Below, in pieces: positions 22,000 to 32,279 of a stretch of DNA of 64,000 bases (the first letter of the stretch is position 1; each line of letters begins with the position of its first letter). The notes beneath the pieces are model-generated. The model was not told where the DNA came from. It saw only the letters and a list, made by a program, of their open reading frames with translations, and searched no databases. The stretch comes from Xanthostigma xanthostigma (taxonomy: Eukaryota; Arthropoda; Insecta; Raphidioptera; Raphidiidae), in assembly GCA_963575645.1 (NCBI GenBank), contig OY754473.1, positions 2,604,001-2,668,000 of the forward strand. Reading direction: 5' to 3'. A program made the position numbers and the translations under genes.

Positions 22000-23454
22000 A
22001 GGAGACAACAATCGGCTTGATTGTTGTTCTAACAGTAAGCGTAGGTGAAAAGGGCTTTGTTGTCAAATTCTAGACAGCAATGAAAGCAACAAAGGAAAGA
22101 ACGATCCAGGAGATAGCTCACGATCGGGGCAGTCGTCAACAGTCATGATTCATGATATTATGACAGTCACACGGAGACAATAAAAATATTGTCTGAAAAA
22201 TTGATCGATAATTTTATTTATTGAAGAGTTCTAATCAGACTTTAATCAAAGTTTTAGAAATGCTTTTTATCCCAGATACTTTGTAAAATTCCCTGATATT
22301 TCCAGGTTGCATTAAATTCCCTGGTAATTCAGGTTTTCCAGGTCTGTGGTCACTCCGCGAGTTTTACTTGTGCAGTGTGTATAGAGTAAAATACAGTTTC
22401 TTTTTTTGAATTAGTACTATTAAATATATAATTCTGCATTTTAGCGACACGTCGTTTGTAAATCTTGCAACTTTTTCGGGAATCTGCAATAACAATATTG
22501 TACTTGGGTAGGGCAGCGTGAAAAATTTGGGAGCCACTGCTATAGTACTTAGCTACAGTCGAGCAACGTTTGAAGTAGGCTTTTATGGGGCTCACTAATG
22601 AGGCATTTATGTACATTAAAGTAATATAGTTCATGTGCCCGACGCGACGAGTCTCTAATAACTAATGACTTAGGTTCAAGTACGTACTTTACAAATCGCC
22701 AGACACTCGAATACTTTCTGTTGATGCTGGAGGATAACCTCAGACAAATAAATCAAAGGGATTAAGCTTCGCTTACATTTTTTGCAGCCCGCAACTAATC
22801 GCATTCTAAACGAACTAGACGAAAACAAATCTCTATCAATGTTCTAGTGTGTATAGGCTTTCACTCTCCGCCATCGCTCCACTACGCGCCGATCGTTCCC
22901 GAACGCCGCACGGAAACTCACGACGTAGTTTCGATTCCCGCTCCCCTTTTACGCCGCCAGTGCAAAACACCCGACGAAAATTTTCGTAGTTTGCCACTCT
23001 GGGGCCAATAGTTATTCTGCAGCTATTGTTGTGGATTTTAAAAACTGACTTAAACGCGTCATTGCTATTCATCTATGATTTATCAATCGCATCATTCAAT
23101 GATCACAAAAATCTTCTTGATTTCCGGGCTTGTACCCGTGGTCCATTGGTATTTCTACCTGACGTTTCGTCTACAATTGCGGTAGACATTATCAAAGGCG
23201 ATGTGTCTTTCTAGTTTGCTCACAGGTAAGTGTGTCGGCAAGTCCTTATTTTATGGTCAGTGTGCTTGTGTTCTCTACTCGGTCGTAGTACGCTCTTCTG
23301 TGATTGGTCGTTCCATTCAGTGGGTTGGTATTGCACAGTGCTGGTGTCCAGGTTTTACTTAGTTTCGGCTGTAAAACTAGTTTCGGTCGGACACTGCTAG
23401 TAAGCTCCGCCTTTCTGCATGGAGTCTGGATCGATTATAGATGGTATATTAGAT
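22000..23454. other. Unassigned DNA, about 1.45 kb
   Basis: No supported gene. TATTGTCTGAAAAATTGATC at 22189 recurs near 42560, a small dispersed repeat. The phrase CCTGACGTTTCGTCTACAAT with GGTAGACATTATCAAAGGCG (23158-23200) is an inverted-pair motif of the kind found in arthropod repeats. The 78- and 79-codon frames show no motif. Confidence 0.35.
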
Positions 23455-23616
23455 TCGTTCCAAGAAGCCGCGAACGGTAATAGAACCGTAAACAGTCTTG
23501 TCACTGCGCAAGACTAATTTGCGCACTAGCTCAAAAATCGACACTGCGCAAGACAGTCTTGCGCAGTAACAAGACTGTGTACGGTTTTGTTACCGTTCGC
23601 GGCTGCTTGGAACGAA
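23455..23616. mobile_element. Palindromic MITE with AACGGTAA arms
   Basis: TTCGTTCCAAGAAGCCGCGA is answered by TCGCGGCTGCTTGGAACGAA. Inside are AACGGTAATAGAACCGT and ACGGTTTTGTTACCGTT, and the core repeats CTGCGCAAGAC. A related palindrome lies at 44435-44571. No clear TSD. Confidence 0.75.
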
Positions 23617-23622
23617 CTTAAT

Positions 23623-24022
23623 ATAATGTTACGCACGCCATTTACAATGCGCGCATTAGTAGAAGCAGGTAGAGACGGGTTTCGAACATTCGAGAAAAAG
23701 CCAGAATATATGTACCCCACACATATAAATAGACCGCGCCTGCAGTTCACAGGTTATACACAGTTAAGATAGTTTGGTGTTAACACAGTGTTCGGTCGCC
23801 TGACATAAAGCATTGAGTTCAGATATAAATTTCCAGAGCGTTTAGATAAATATTTCTTGTATATCTTTCTGAGTTTGTATTATTTTTTATTACTTATTTG
23901 TTACATTATTTCTATTTCATTTTCAATATATAAAAGAAGTACTTTTAGTTTGTTTTGTTAACATTTTTATTGTCTAAAATAAATATTTACCATCGCATCG
24001 AAGAACAGTCTTGTTACAATAA
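23623..24022 (+). mobile_element. Solo LTR (Ty3/gypsy-type), 392 bp
   Basis: The LTR proper is 23627-24018. It begins TGTTACGCACGCC and ends CTTGTTACA, and ATAA flanks both sides (23623-23626, 24019-24022), a 4-bp duplication. TATAAATA at 23724 with TTCAC about 25 bp downstream is a likely core promoter. AATAAA at 23978 lies near the 3' end. No internal region follows, so it is a solo LTR left by recombination. The gypsy assignment rests on the 4-bp duplication and the layout. Confidence 0.75.
23724..23750 (+). promoter_or_regulatory. Predicted LTR core promoter (TATA plus initiator)
   Basis: TATAAATA at 23724-23731 and TTCAC at 23746-23750 are spaced like a TATA box and start site. Confidence 0.5.
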
Positions 24023-24025
24023 TAT

Positions 24026-24608
24026 ATACTGTTGCGTGCCCTTGATGGGACGACTATGGAATTCGGTAGAAACTACAACAATGGAAACAGGTAAAAAACA
24101 TCCGACCTGCAGACAATCGCTTGGAGAGATGCCAACACATGTAAAGGAAGGGATCTCGATGCGTGGAGAACATTCTAGAGCATGGACCGAAAACTATAAA
24201 AGGCGAGCAGAGTGAGCAAGTCGGGCAGTCAGTTATTGGAGCTGTTCGTGAGTTGTGTTGATACAGTGCTCTGGCATTACTACATAAATTATTCAGTTAT
24301 ACTGTGAAAATAAATTATAAACTTTAGCGAGTGGTTTTACATAACTGATTTATAGTTAATAGACAAGTGTGCTGATAAACTTTGTGTTGTGTTCCTGTGT
24401 TGTGTATATAATTTAGTGACTCTTTATTTTCTGTTACTTAGTCTTTATTTCATTATCTAGAACTATTAGTTTTGTTTCTGTTAACGTTATTATTTCTGTT
24501 AAAGCTAAAGAAGTACGCTTTCGTTTGTGTGTTTTACTGTTTTGTTAAACATTTATTGTTGCAAATAAATAATTTCCGCCGCGGACTACAGCAGTTTCGT
24601 TACAATAC
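24026..24608 (+). mobile_element. Second solo LTR (Ty3/gypsy-type), 575 bp
   Basis: The LTR proper is 24030-24604. It begins TGTTGCGTGCCC and ends TTTCGTTACA. ATAC flanks both sides (24026-24029, 24605-24608). TATAAAA lies at 24195-24201 and TCAGTT, an initiator, at 24229-24234. AATAAA lies at 24564. The ends resemble those of the neighbouring 392-bp LTR (TGTTRCG and GTTACA), but the bodies differ, so these are two related families. Only three bases separate the two duplications. Confidence 0.8.
24195..24234 (+). promoter_or_regulatory. Predicted LTR core promoter (TATA plus TCAGTT)
   Basis: TATAAAA followed by the arthropod-type initiator TCAGTT about 30 bp on. The open frame at 23955-24215 crosses the two LTRs and is not a gene. 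Confidence 0.55.
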
Positions 24609-24950
24609 GTTGAGGTCAAAAGTGTCCCGATAGTAATTTGGAAGACAGGGAGCATTCGGTATCGGAACGATGTTCCGCCAAGTGATATGCAGGATGTGTG
24701 CAATCATGTTTTCGGCAGAGCAATAAAGATGGTGCGAGACCGAGAGAAAGAGGGAGATGAAATGAGGTAATTGGAGTGCGGCAGAGGAGCTGTTGTCGCA
24801 CACACTTCATTACCTTATTCGCAAATTATCTCGTCTCGTCTATACACAGAACTTCACTTTAAGTTATGAAATGTGTCTGCCCCCGCCGCGTCGTCACCCA
24901 CCGATACCTTCAGACCGCACCACCGACGACAAGCTTATCATACACTCTGT
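24609..24950. other. Unassigned DNA
   Basis: No supported feature. Confidence 0.3.
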
Positions 24951-25414
24951 GTGATGTGTCCACATGACTCTTTATTGGGAGCTGGCTCCGTGCGCTCCGC
25001 TCACTAAAAAGAGTCGCTCAGAGCGAGTCGTTCAAAGGAGCGACACTAAACAGTACGCACTGCACAAGAGTGCAGACTGCAGAGGTGTGAACTGTCATCA
25101 TACATGCTCAGGAGTCACGTAGCATTGCACAGCACAATACACACACTCAGCTCTGAGCTCATTTTAATATGATTCTGATCTTATATTATTCGCAATTTCG
25201 GATAAACTTTAAAGTATAATAAAAGATTAACAATAATAATGTTTATTGTTACAATATTATATCTTTGTCAACGACGTCAATGTGAATGGTTTAAGTCACT
25301 GTAAGCTTAGTACTATTACACTTACAGTGTGTCATATTCAACATTAAATGACTCAGCAAAGATAACCCGTACGTGCAAAATTCACTAGTGCCTCTGTGGC
25401 CTGTGCTGTGTGCG
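24951..25414. mobile_element. hAT-type element, copy 2, right end lost
   Basis: GTGTGATGTGTCCACATGAC opens a stretch matching 14554-15000 nearly base for base (TTATTGGGAGCTGGCTCCGT, GAGTCACGTAGCATTGCACA). It breaks off after GTGCTGTGTGCG, where another element begins. Confidence 0.75.
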
Positions 25415-25910
25415 CAACGGGTAACGGGCCGACGCGAAACGGTTACCTTTGTACACGATCCGCTAATATAACGTGAGCGCGTCCGTTGTTATCGATATCA
25501 GTTCTATACTTGAAGGGCGAAGAAATGCAAGTACGTTATGTCTTGCTTGCTTATTTTTGTAATTTTCTAAAGTCTTGCCTCAACACTGGCCTATTATGAA
25601 CAAAGCTAATTAATAAATTCATATCAACATCAATTTTAAACTCCATATTCACAATGAGCAGCGCAAGGTAGGTAGGTAGGTGTAGGTAAAAACGTGTGCG
25701 CACATCTGTCGTCGTCAACAGACTTCTATTAAATGACGTGGTCCACTGCATCGGACCGACCGCCGACGCGCCGAGGGGCAACGTGCGGGTATCCGTTGAG
25801 TTTTGTTGCAACGGTTACATGCCCGTCGCGTTAACAAACACCCACACTAACCTATTGAACACTGCGCGTCGGCCCGTCGCCCATTATAAAAATCGGGCCG
25901 TTATCCGTTG
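25415..25910. mobile_element. Unclassified element with CAACGGGTAACGGGCC ends
   Basis: CAACGGGTAACGGGCC at the left is answered by GGGCCGTTATCCGTTG at the right. A second pair, CCGACGCG / GCGTCGGCC, lies just inside. It interrupts or abuts the right side of the hAT-type copy 2. No TSD found. Overlapping frames inside are not genes. Confidence 0.6.
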
Positions 25911-26044
25911 TCGTTGACAAGAGGCCTTACTGTGTACATGCGTAGCATATTGCGGTTTAAAAACATTATTTTTATTTATGATGTAACTACAAATTTACGG
26001 TTTTCGGATTTTTTCCTTTACTTGTGCTGTAAGACATTGCTTCT

Positions 26045-26165
26045 TGCCAAATTTAGGTCAACGGGAAGTACAGGTTTTGATTCCCAAGAGTCTTGACAGA
26101 CAGACGGACAACCAAGTGATCCTATAAGGGTTCCTTTTTTCCTTTTGTGGTACGGAATCCTAAAA
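26045..26165 (+). repeat. 3' end of a dispersed insect repeat
   Basis: The run GACAGACAGACGGACAACCA, GTGATCCTATAAGGGTTCC and GGTACGGAATCCTAAAAA is a phrase I recognise from many insect genomes as the end of an interspersed repeat, possibly an RTE-type LINE. Only the end is here. Confidence 0.5.
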
Positions 26166-26278
26166 ATTGGTTATGTTGAATTTTCGGTAAATTAAAATTA
26201 ATTGAACTAGCTTTTTATTAACTAACTAGCAGGTCAGCCCTGTAAAACTAGGGATAAAATTTCTAATTTGGCATCACT

Positions 26279-27180
26279 GTAATAATAATAATAATAATAA
26301 TTTATTACTTCCATGAAAATACAGTTATTTATAAACAAACAAAATACACATAAATGAAAGTATATAGGTTCCTTCCAAGGAAAACCTGTGCTGAAGAAAC
26401 CATTAAGAAAAAAAGAGATGATGTGGACATTTTAATTAAAGCTTAAGTGGGTTGAATTACCCTGGACACAAAACATTTGAATAGAAAAAAAAAAAATAAA
26501 TGTAATATCAAAAGAAAAACTAAAGCACATTATATACATTTTACTGGCAAATACAAAATAAATTTTCAACATTTGCTTGGTTCAAGAGCCAAGTTTTGAG
26601 TAATGAACTAAAAATATTTTTATTGTGACAATTTTGAATATGGACAGGTAATATATTAAACAAAAAGGGAGCAGTAAATAAAACATATCTTCTAAATAAT
26701 GATTTATAAGGTCTAGGTACACCCATTTTTATGTGCCTGAGTCTATAAGGATGTTCCACAGTAAGACGTGTATTACCACTTCTAATATAAAATATTTTTA
26801 GAACCTTATAAATATATAAATGTCTAACGGGCAACAGCGATAAGGATTGAAATAATGGAAATGAATGTTCACGGTTATTCTTGAATAGTAATGTTCTTAT
26901 AATTTTCTTTTGGATAATGGATACACGATTGAAAAAGTTGAGATAAGCACCGCCCCAGCATGCAATACCATAATTCAATTTTGATTGGATGAGTGCATAA
27001 TAAAATGATTTGAGAAGATTGACTGGACAACGAGACCTCAAAAAATACATTTTGCATAGGCCGTAGCGTAAAGATCTAGACAAATTAGTTATGTGGCATT
27101 CCCAATTAAGTTTTGCATCGATATATACACCTAAATACTTATAGTTGGATACTTTTTCTAGAACAATACACTCGTCATTT
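26279..27180 (-). pseudogene. LINE reverse-transcriptase C-terminal fragment with 3' UTR and (TTA)n tail
   Basis: On the minus strand the frame runs from about 27180 to a stop at 26541. It contains Y-K-Y-L-G-V-Y-I-D-A-K-L-N-W (the conserved block after the RT palm), then Y-Y-A-L-I-Q-S-K-L-N-Y-G-I-A-C-W-G-G and I-Q-K-K-I-I-R (thumb), and a C-terminal F-N-I-L-P. A Met-initiated 180-codon frame covers 27083-26541, but the homology starts upstream of that Met. The palm with F/Y-A-D-D is missing, so the copy is 5'-truncated. A 260-bp 3' UTR and a TTA tail at 26279-26300 complete it. Jockey/CR1-like clade by motif. Confidence 0.85.
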
Positions 27181-27595
27181 TTACATGCTATGGGCTATGG
27201 GCTTACGTTGGCAACACTTCTTATACTTTGACAACGACATTGATGAAAAGAAGTTCGAAGCTCTTTTTGCAGTACAAAACACTTTTTTTTTGTCACAGAG
27301 AATCATTATGTATTCCAGAATTCAGAAACAATGGAACATCTGGAACTCCATATTTTCTCGTATTATTATTATTATATATATTAAGTTTGAATAACAATGG
27401 AGCGTCGAAGTCACTGTGCACGATTATGTCACAGACTCACAATATAAACAATTGAATGTATAACGCAGCTCAGTGTTTTGTTTAGCATAAAATATTTATG
27501 AGACCAATTTGTCATAGGCGAAATATGGTAATTTTGAGAATTTTATATCCATGGTCACGCGGAAGAACTGCCTATGTTGAAATTGCGATAAAAAA
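27181..27595. other. Unassigned DNA
   Basis: The 93- and 75-codon frames here overlap in different phases and show no known domain. Confidence 0.3.
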
Positions 27596-27806
27596 TTGGT
27601 TGTCTGTAAAGTCGGTTTACGGATGATAGTTTTACGTGATAACGTATTCCGTAATACATAACCTAAATTTTAGTAGCTGTCAAACTTGGGCCGAAGCATA
27701 CTGCGCTCTCGCTTGCACGCACAGGGTCAGGCGGATGTTAGGAACGTTACACTTTTTCGTGGCGTGCAGCTGTTGTTTCATCAATTTATAAGACGTTATC
27801 ACGTCA
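27596..27806 (+). mobile_element. GTGATAACGT-family element Z2 (shortest form)
   Basis: Starts TTGGTTGTCTGTAAAGTCGG and ends AGACGTTATCACGTCA, 211 bp. The interior keeps GTAGCTGTCAAACTTGGGCC, GCGCTCTCGCTTGCACGC and CACTTTTTCGTGGCGTGCAG. Confidence 0.8.
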
Positions 27807-28382
27807 AATGAAGAATCCGTTTAAAAATCATCCTATTAGATGTCAAACATCTTAAAAAATTTGCTTTCAAACCACTTGGTCTATATCTTCGTCACAGACT
27901 AACAGACAAACAGACTTTTTCCAAAAAATAGTTTTTTAATCTTAGGGAAAATGAAAAAAAATGTAAAATTTTGAAAAGTGAAATTAGTGTCCACCATTTT
28001 GTACTTGTGAACGGTAAAAACGCGTGAAGCAAAATTAATTTACCGGAGTGCATAGGTGATTTTTTCTTGTAGTCTCAAATACATATCTTCCGTTGTTATT
28101 GTTGCGTAATACAAAAAGAGGCCATTTTAAATGGAGGCTATTAAGGCTCCGTTTCCATTACAAACAAGAAAGAGATGGAACGACGCCTTTTAGTTTACAT
28201 AAGATTTTAAGTGGTCGTCGTTTAAAAATGCCTGCGGACATTTAAAAAGTTATGTTATAAAAAGTGAGTGTAGACGTCTCAAGTAGAGATGACAAAACCC
28301 GTTTTTAAGGAAACATACTTGAATTGGATCTATTAAAAAATTCCGGCCAATTAGACGACAGGACCATTTCAACTTCAAAAAA
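27807..28382. other. Unassigned DNA
   Basis: ATTCCGGCCAATTAGACGAC near 28340 resembles the right end of the composite repeat at 1221 and 36727, immediately beside element Z3. Nothing else is supported. Confidence 0.35.
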
Positions 28383-28951
28383 TTGGTTGTCTGTAAAGTC
28401 GGTTTACGGACGATAGTTTTACGTGATAACGTATTCCGTAATACATAACCTAAATTTATATAATAATTATAATAATTCGAATCTATGATATTGCATCTTT
28501 CGCTTCAAATTTAGGTTAATTTTATTTATTAAATTACTCACCACCTATAAAAATAATTTTTTTTATTAACTTTCTTTCTTTCGTATTTATTTAAGTCTCA
28601 AAGATTAACTGTCATACTATTTATAAAACAATTGTTTCACTGTTTATATAAAATTCCAAAACCTACTTACAATATTTAAGTATTTTCATACGTCAAAAAA
28701 TTGATTTTTATAATGATAAAATTTGTAAGAAATCGATTTTTTCGAGAGATGAGACCTAGCTAAAACGATTTTTTGCCTCCCAAAATCCCTTTTCAGTAAA
28801 TTTCATCCAAATCGTTAGGGCCGTTTTCGAGAAAAGCACACACAGGGTCAGGCGGAACATTACGAACGTTACACTTTTTCGTGCATGCAGCCGGTGTTTT
28901 ATCAATTTATAAGATTGGTGATTCATCAATTTATAAGACGTTATCACGTCA
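28383..28951 (+). mobile_element. GTGATAACGT-family element Z3
   Basis: Same ends as Z1, 569 bp. The interior (TTCGAATCTATGATATTGCA, ACTCACCACCTATAAAAAT, TTTTCGAGAGATGAGACCTA) matches Z4 at 36977-37549 in reverse complement over its whole length, so Z3 and Z4 are one subfamily. Confidence 0.85.
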
Positions 28952-29156
28952 AAAAAGCGAGTGTGCTTTAGACCACACGACTGAAGTAAAACTTCTCCCT
29001 GCCATATATAATATATATAATAATAATGATACAATAATATTCGATAATCTATCACCATATTTTGATTAGACATCCTGATTTAACTCCACAATATAACCTC
29101 ACTCTGTAGCACATATCTACAAAGACGAAATGTTTAAAATATAATTTTTAAGGAAT

Positions 29157-29398
29157 TTAGGATAAGGTAGCATAGGAGTTTGACAGGTAATCGGCCATGG
29201 CCTTGAATAAGGAACCATCTCGATATTTATCTGGAATTGTCAAGAGAAACCATGGAAAACCTCAACAAGATGGCCGGTAGAGGAATTAACGTTTCTCGGC
29301 GAGAGGCAGTGGGGTAAAACCCCCAGCCATATCTGCCCCCGCCGGGATTCGAACCCGGTACCTCCCGAATGCGAGTCTAGTGCCACCCCGCTCGGCTT
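29157..29398 (-). mobile_element. tRNA-headed SINE, copy 1
   Basis: On the minus strand the head carries box B GGGTTCGAATCCC (plus-strand complement at 29344-29356) after GAGCGGGGTGGCACTAGACT, a decayed box A and anticodon region. The body, AAACCATGGAAAACCTC on the plus strand with AAGGAACCATCTCGATATT, matches 43099-43365. RNA polymerase III promoters of this kind drive SINE transcription. Confidence 0.8.
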
Positions 29399-29547
29399 GT
29401 TTTTAGACATTTTCTTAGCCGTAGAAATTTTCACCTTCTCTACTTTAATAATTTTTATCAATTTTTCATAATAGGTGGAGATTTATTTTTAAAGACTTTT
29501 TCGCGAATCATTTTCTCTTTTACAATATTATTAATAAAGAAAAAAAT

Positions 29548-29662
29548 TTCATCGATTGGGCCACGGGATCTTTCCAACTTCAAAAAAGTTTACATTTGAT
29601 TATAATAAAGAAAATAAAATTTCTGATATCGCGTGAGGTGGCGCGGGTAATGGCTAGTATTT
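29548..29662 (-). repeat. Composite repeat, partial copy 3
   Basis: ATTGGGCCACGGGATCTTTC, TGATTATAATAAAGAAAAT and GTGAGGTGGCGCGGGTAATG, then GCTAGT, match the ends of 36727-36850. The final GGTAATGGCTAGT has the form of a Helitron 3' end. Confidence 0.6.
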
Positions 29663-29673
29663 AATTTGATATT

Positions 29674-29730
29674 ATGTTCCTCCCTCTCATTCGTCCTTTG
29701 CACCCGGGTGAAACCAGGCGGGACCGCTAG
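29674..29730 (+). mobile_element. Helitron-like 3'-end fragment
   Basis: CACCCGGGTGAAACCAGGCG then GGACCGCTAG before T: the terminal 57 bp of the family at 3639, without its 5' part. Confidence 0.65.
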
Positions 29731-30243
29731 TATACTATATCCTAAAGACAATCGTAAAAATAGATGTTGGAAGATTTTCAGTGTTTTTTATTCGAATATG
29801 ACGTGTGATATTGCGTGTTTTGTTTTAAATTACTCATTCTGTAGATATCATTTCACAACACTTGAATTTTGGAGCGCCATCTTTGAACGTTATAACTTTT
29901 GAACGGGGCATCAAATTACGTTACGTAATAACTTCACACTGTGATACGTGGTGCGCTCCCGTAAACACAAAAAGATTCAAACGCTTTCCGGATCAAGCGG
30001 CCTTTGAACGTAGGAGAGAAAATCATCAGCCTATGGTTTGGATACAAAAGCTCTGATGACACTGATAGCTGGTACCCTTCTTGCGGTTATATCTATTGTT
30101 CGACCAGCCAAAGGAAGTCTAGTAAAGTGTATAGAGTCTCTTATTTATGGACAACGGTATGAAAGCAAACGAACGATTTGAAGCTATATATAATAGTGTG
30201 TGTTAATGGGTTAGGCCACCTTGATGCTCGGAAAACTAGGTAT
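29731..30243. other. Unassigned DNA
   Basis: No supported feature. Confidence 0.3.
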
Positions 30244-30546
30244 AAAATAAATATAGTTTAAAAAAAAAAAACTAAAAAACACGCTTTATATCGAACTAAA
30301 AAGTAAAAAATATTTTTTTAAAATAAGCTTAAAACAATAATGAATAAAAAATACAAGTATTATTGTGAAAAAAGCGTGGGGCGCTTAATGTACGAAAATG
30401 TGAAACAAAGCGCCCTACGCTTTTTTCACAATAATACTTGTATTTTTTGTTCATTATTGTTTTAAGCTTATTTAAAAAAAATATTTTTTACTTTTTAGTT
30501 CGATATAAAGCGTGTTTTTTAGTTTTTTTAAAACTATATTTATTTT
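30244..30546. repeat. Near-perfect 303-bp foldback
   Basis: AAAATAAATATAGTTT is answered by AAACTATATTTATTTT. The arms continue through ACACGCTTTATATCGAACTA and ACAATAATACTTGTATTTTT in inverse, and meet around GAAAATGTGAAAC near 30395. By eye only a handful of mismatches occur in about 130-bp arms. Confidence 0.85.
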
Positions 30547-30607
30547 CCACTTTTTAGTTCGATTTATTGTCAAACATTTGCCGAAAAAAAACAATTTTTT
30601 TTTTCGG

Positions 30608-30697
30608 CGTGGACGGGATTAGAACCCACGACCCGTGATTCCGAGAGTTGACGTCAGCGAAGACCCGTGTTTTAGACCGCACGGCTAACCACTGTAG
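30608..30697 (-). pseudogene. tRNA-like sequence (Leu/Ser-type head), likely SINE remnant
   Basis: Minus strand: GTTAGCCGTGCGGTCTAAAA resembles box A of a type II tRNA or SINE head, and GGGTTCTAATCCC is box B (plus-strand GGGATTAGAACCC). An extra-long middle part is present. A short T-run and A-run lie beside it. No canonical acceptor pairing. Confidence 0.5.
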
Positions 30698-30759
30698 TTA
30701 CAGTGTTGGCATATTATACTACAGTAATAAACCACTTGCTGTAATCCAAACGAAGGTTA

Positions 30760-30870
30760 CAAACATACATACATATATACATATTTACATACACACATAC
30801 ATACATACATACATACATACATACATACATACATACATACATACATACAAACATACACATTTAAAAGTGA
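30760..30870. repeat. (ACAT)n microsatellite
   Basis: About 25 units of ACAT/CATA, with imperfect units at the left. The overlapping open frames (T-Y-I-H repeats) are artefacts. Confidence 0.95.
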
Positions 30871-31227
30871 GTTTAATAGAAAGCATGTAAAGACACATTT
30901 TCTTTGGCGCCGCCGTTAAGTATATAAAATGCAGGGTTGCCAGACGTACGAGAAATCTCGTACCATTACGAGATTTACAGTTTTTGTATACGAAATACAA
31001 GAATAACAAAATTCTCGTACAATTTTGTACGAGATTTTAACAGTGATGACTGCCTTCGCTAGATATCAGCCAAAAAGTGTAAGAATTTGCATATTTACCT
31101 ACTTCACACACCTCAAAACGATCGACTGGGCGCATCACTAAATGCACTACCTCATCACTATATGAAACTAGACAACTTGAGTGGGAAATCCCCGTTTAAT
31201 GTATTTATTTGTTGTTGTCCTTATTGT

Positions 31228-31949
31228 TCTCCAATTCAAAATTAAACGATTAAGCGAAATATGCTTAGATAAAATGTTCTCGTTTCCGAAATACGTGGTG
31301 TTGAAGTTGAAAACTGAAAAATTATTAATGTCCATAATTTTTTTAATACACCGTATAATTTTACTCAAATCGGCACACTTGTTAAATATCATAAAATGCA
31401 CCTAACAATAAAAAAATTAGTTCAGTTCGCTCTACCAGTGGCGTACGGCAGGAGTAAGTAATGCTTGTACCCCTTCTAAATGTTACGCCGCTGTCTAAAC
31501 TTTAATTTTGACTATAATTTTAATTTTTTTGATATTTTCTAAGTCAATAATGTACACTTGTTAATTTGTTGTAAAGTCATTGGTTTTCGAGATATTCGCA
31601 GTTTTTTTAACACAAAATTGTAAAAATGAATATTATTAATAATAATACAAATAAAAAGTACATGTCTATCTATCTTTAACTGCAAATATCTCGAAAACCA
31701 ATGACTTTACAACAAACTAACAAGTGTACATTATTGACTTAGAAAATATCAAAAAAATTAAAATTATAGTCAAAATTAAAGTTTAGACAGCGGCGTAACA
31801 TTTAGAAGGGGTACAAGCATTACTTACTCCTGCCGTACGCCACTGGTAGAGCGAGTAACATTTTATCTAAGCATATTTCGCTTAATCGTTTTATTTTGAA
31901 TTGGAGAATCTGCGGTTGTTCTATGTCCCATTCTTAATGGGACACCCGG
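31228..31949. mobile_element. CAGGGTGTCCC element, left end lost
   Basis: It matches 40030-40679. The right end CCCATTCTTAATGGGACACC is kept; the left terminus is not recognisable. The interior is a long inverted repeat of about 200-bp arms (CTCTACCAGTGGCGTACGGC near 31429 and its inverse near 31850) around TAATAATAATACAAATAAAA. It ends inside a short TA run of the hAT-like fragment that follows. Confidence 0.75.
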
Positions 31950-31959
31950 TATATATAAA

Positions 31960-32053
31960 ATTTCATCTATTAATTGAAAATTAATAAGGTAAAAGATCCA
32001 CCAAAAACTAACGGATATGGATCTTTCTTCTCCCTCGGATATCCGCGGATACT
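31960..32053 (-). mobile_element. hAT-like fragment related to 2401-3098
   Basis: AAAATTTCATCTATTAATTG, AATAAGGTAAAAGATCC and CTCCCTCGGATATCCGCGGA are the inverse of 2420-2530. It stops without the TIR. Confidence 0.65.
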
Positions 32054-32279
32054 AATAAATATATAGCAATACGGTGCAATGTAGAAATGTAGTAAGCGAA
32101 AGCAAACATAATTGTTATTTCACACAGCGCGTGTTATTGAATTAAAACATCTGTCAATGTCGCAAGCAACAATGGGAAATTTCCGATAGGTCAATCTATT
32201 GAACACGAGAGATGAGCCGACACACAACAATGACGATTACTAGTAAAGAACTACAGTAAATGTTCGCTAATCCGAACTA

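Noticed and set aside
23220-23240. CACAGGTAAGTG as a real splice donor
   Set aside because: It fits the consensus, but no open frame leads into it and no acceptor or exon could be paired with it.
30648-31009. Frames with T-Y-I-H or V-C-M-Y repeats
   Set aside because: Products of the ACAT microsatellite.
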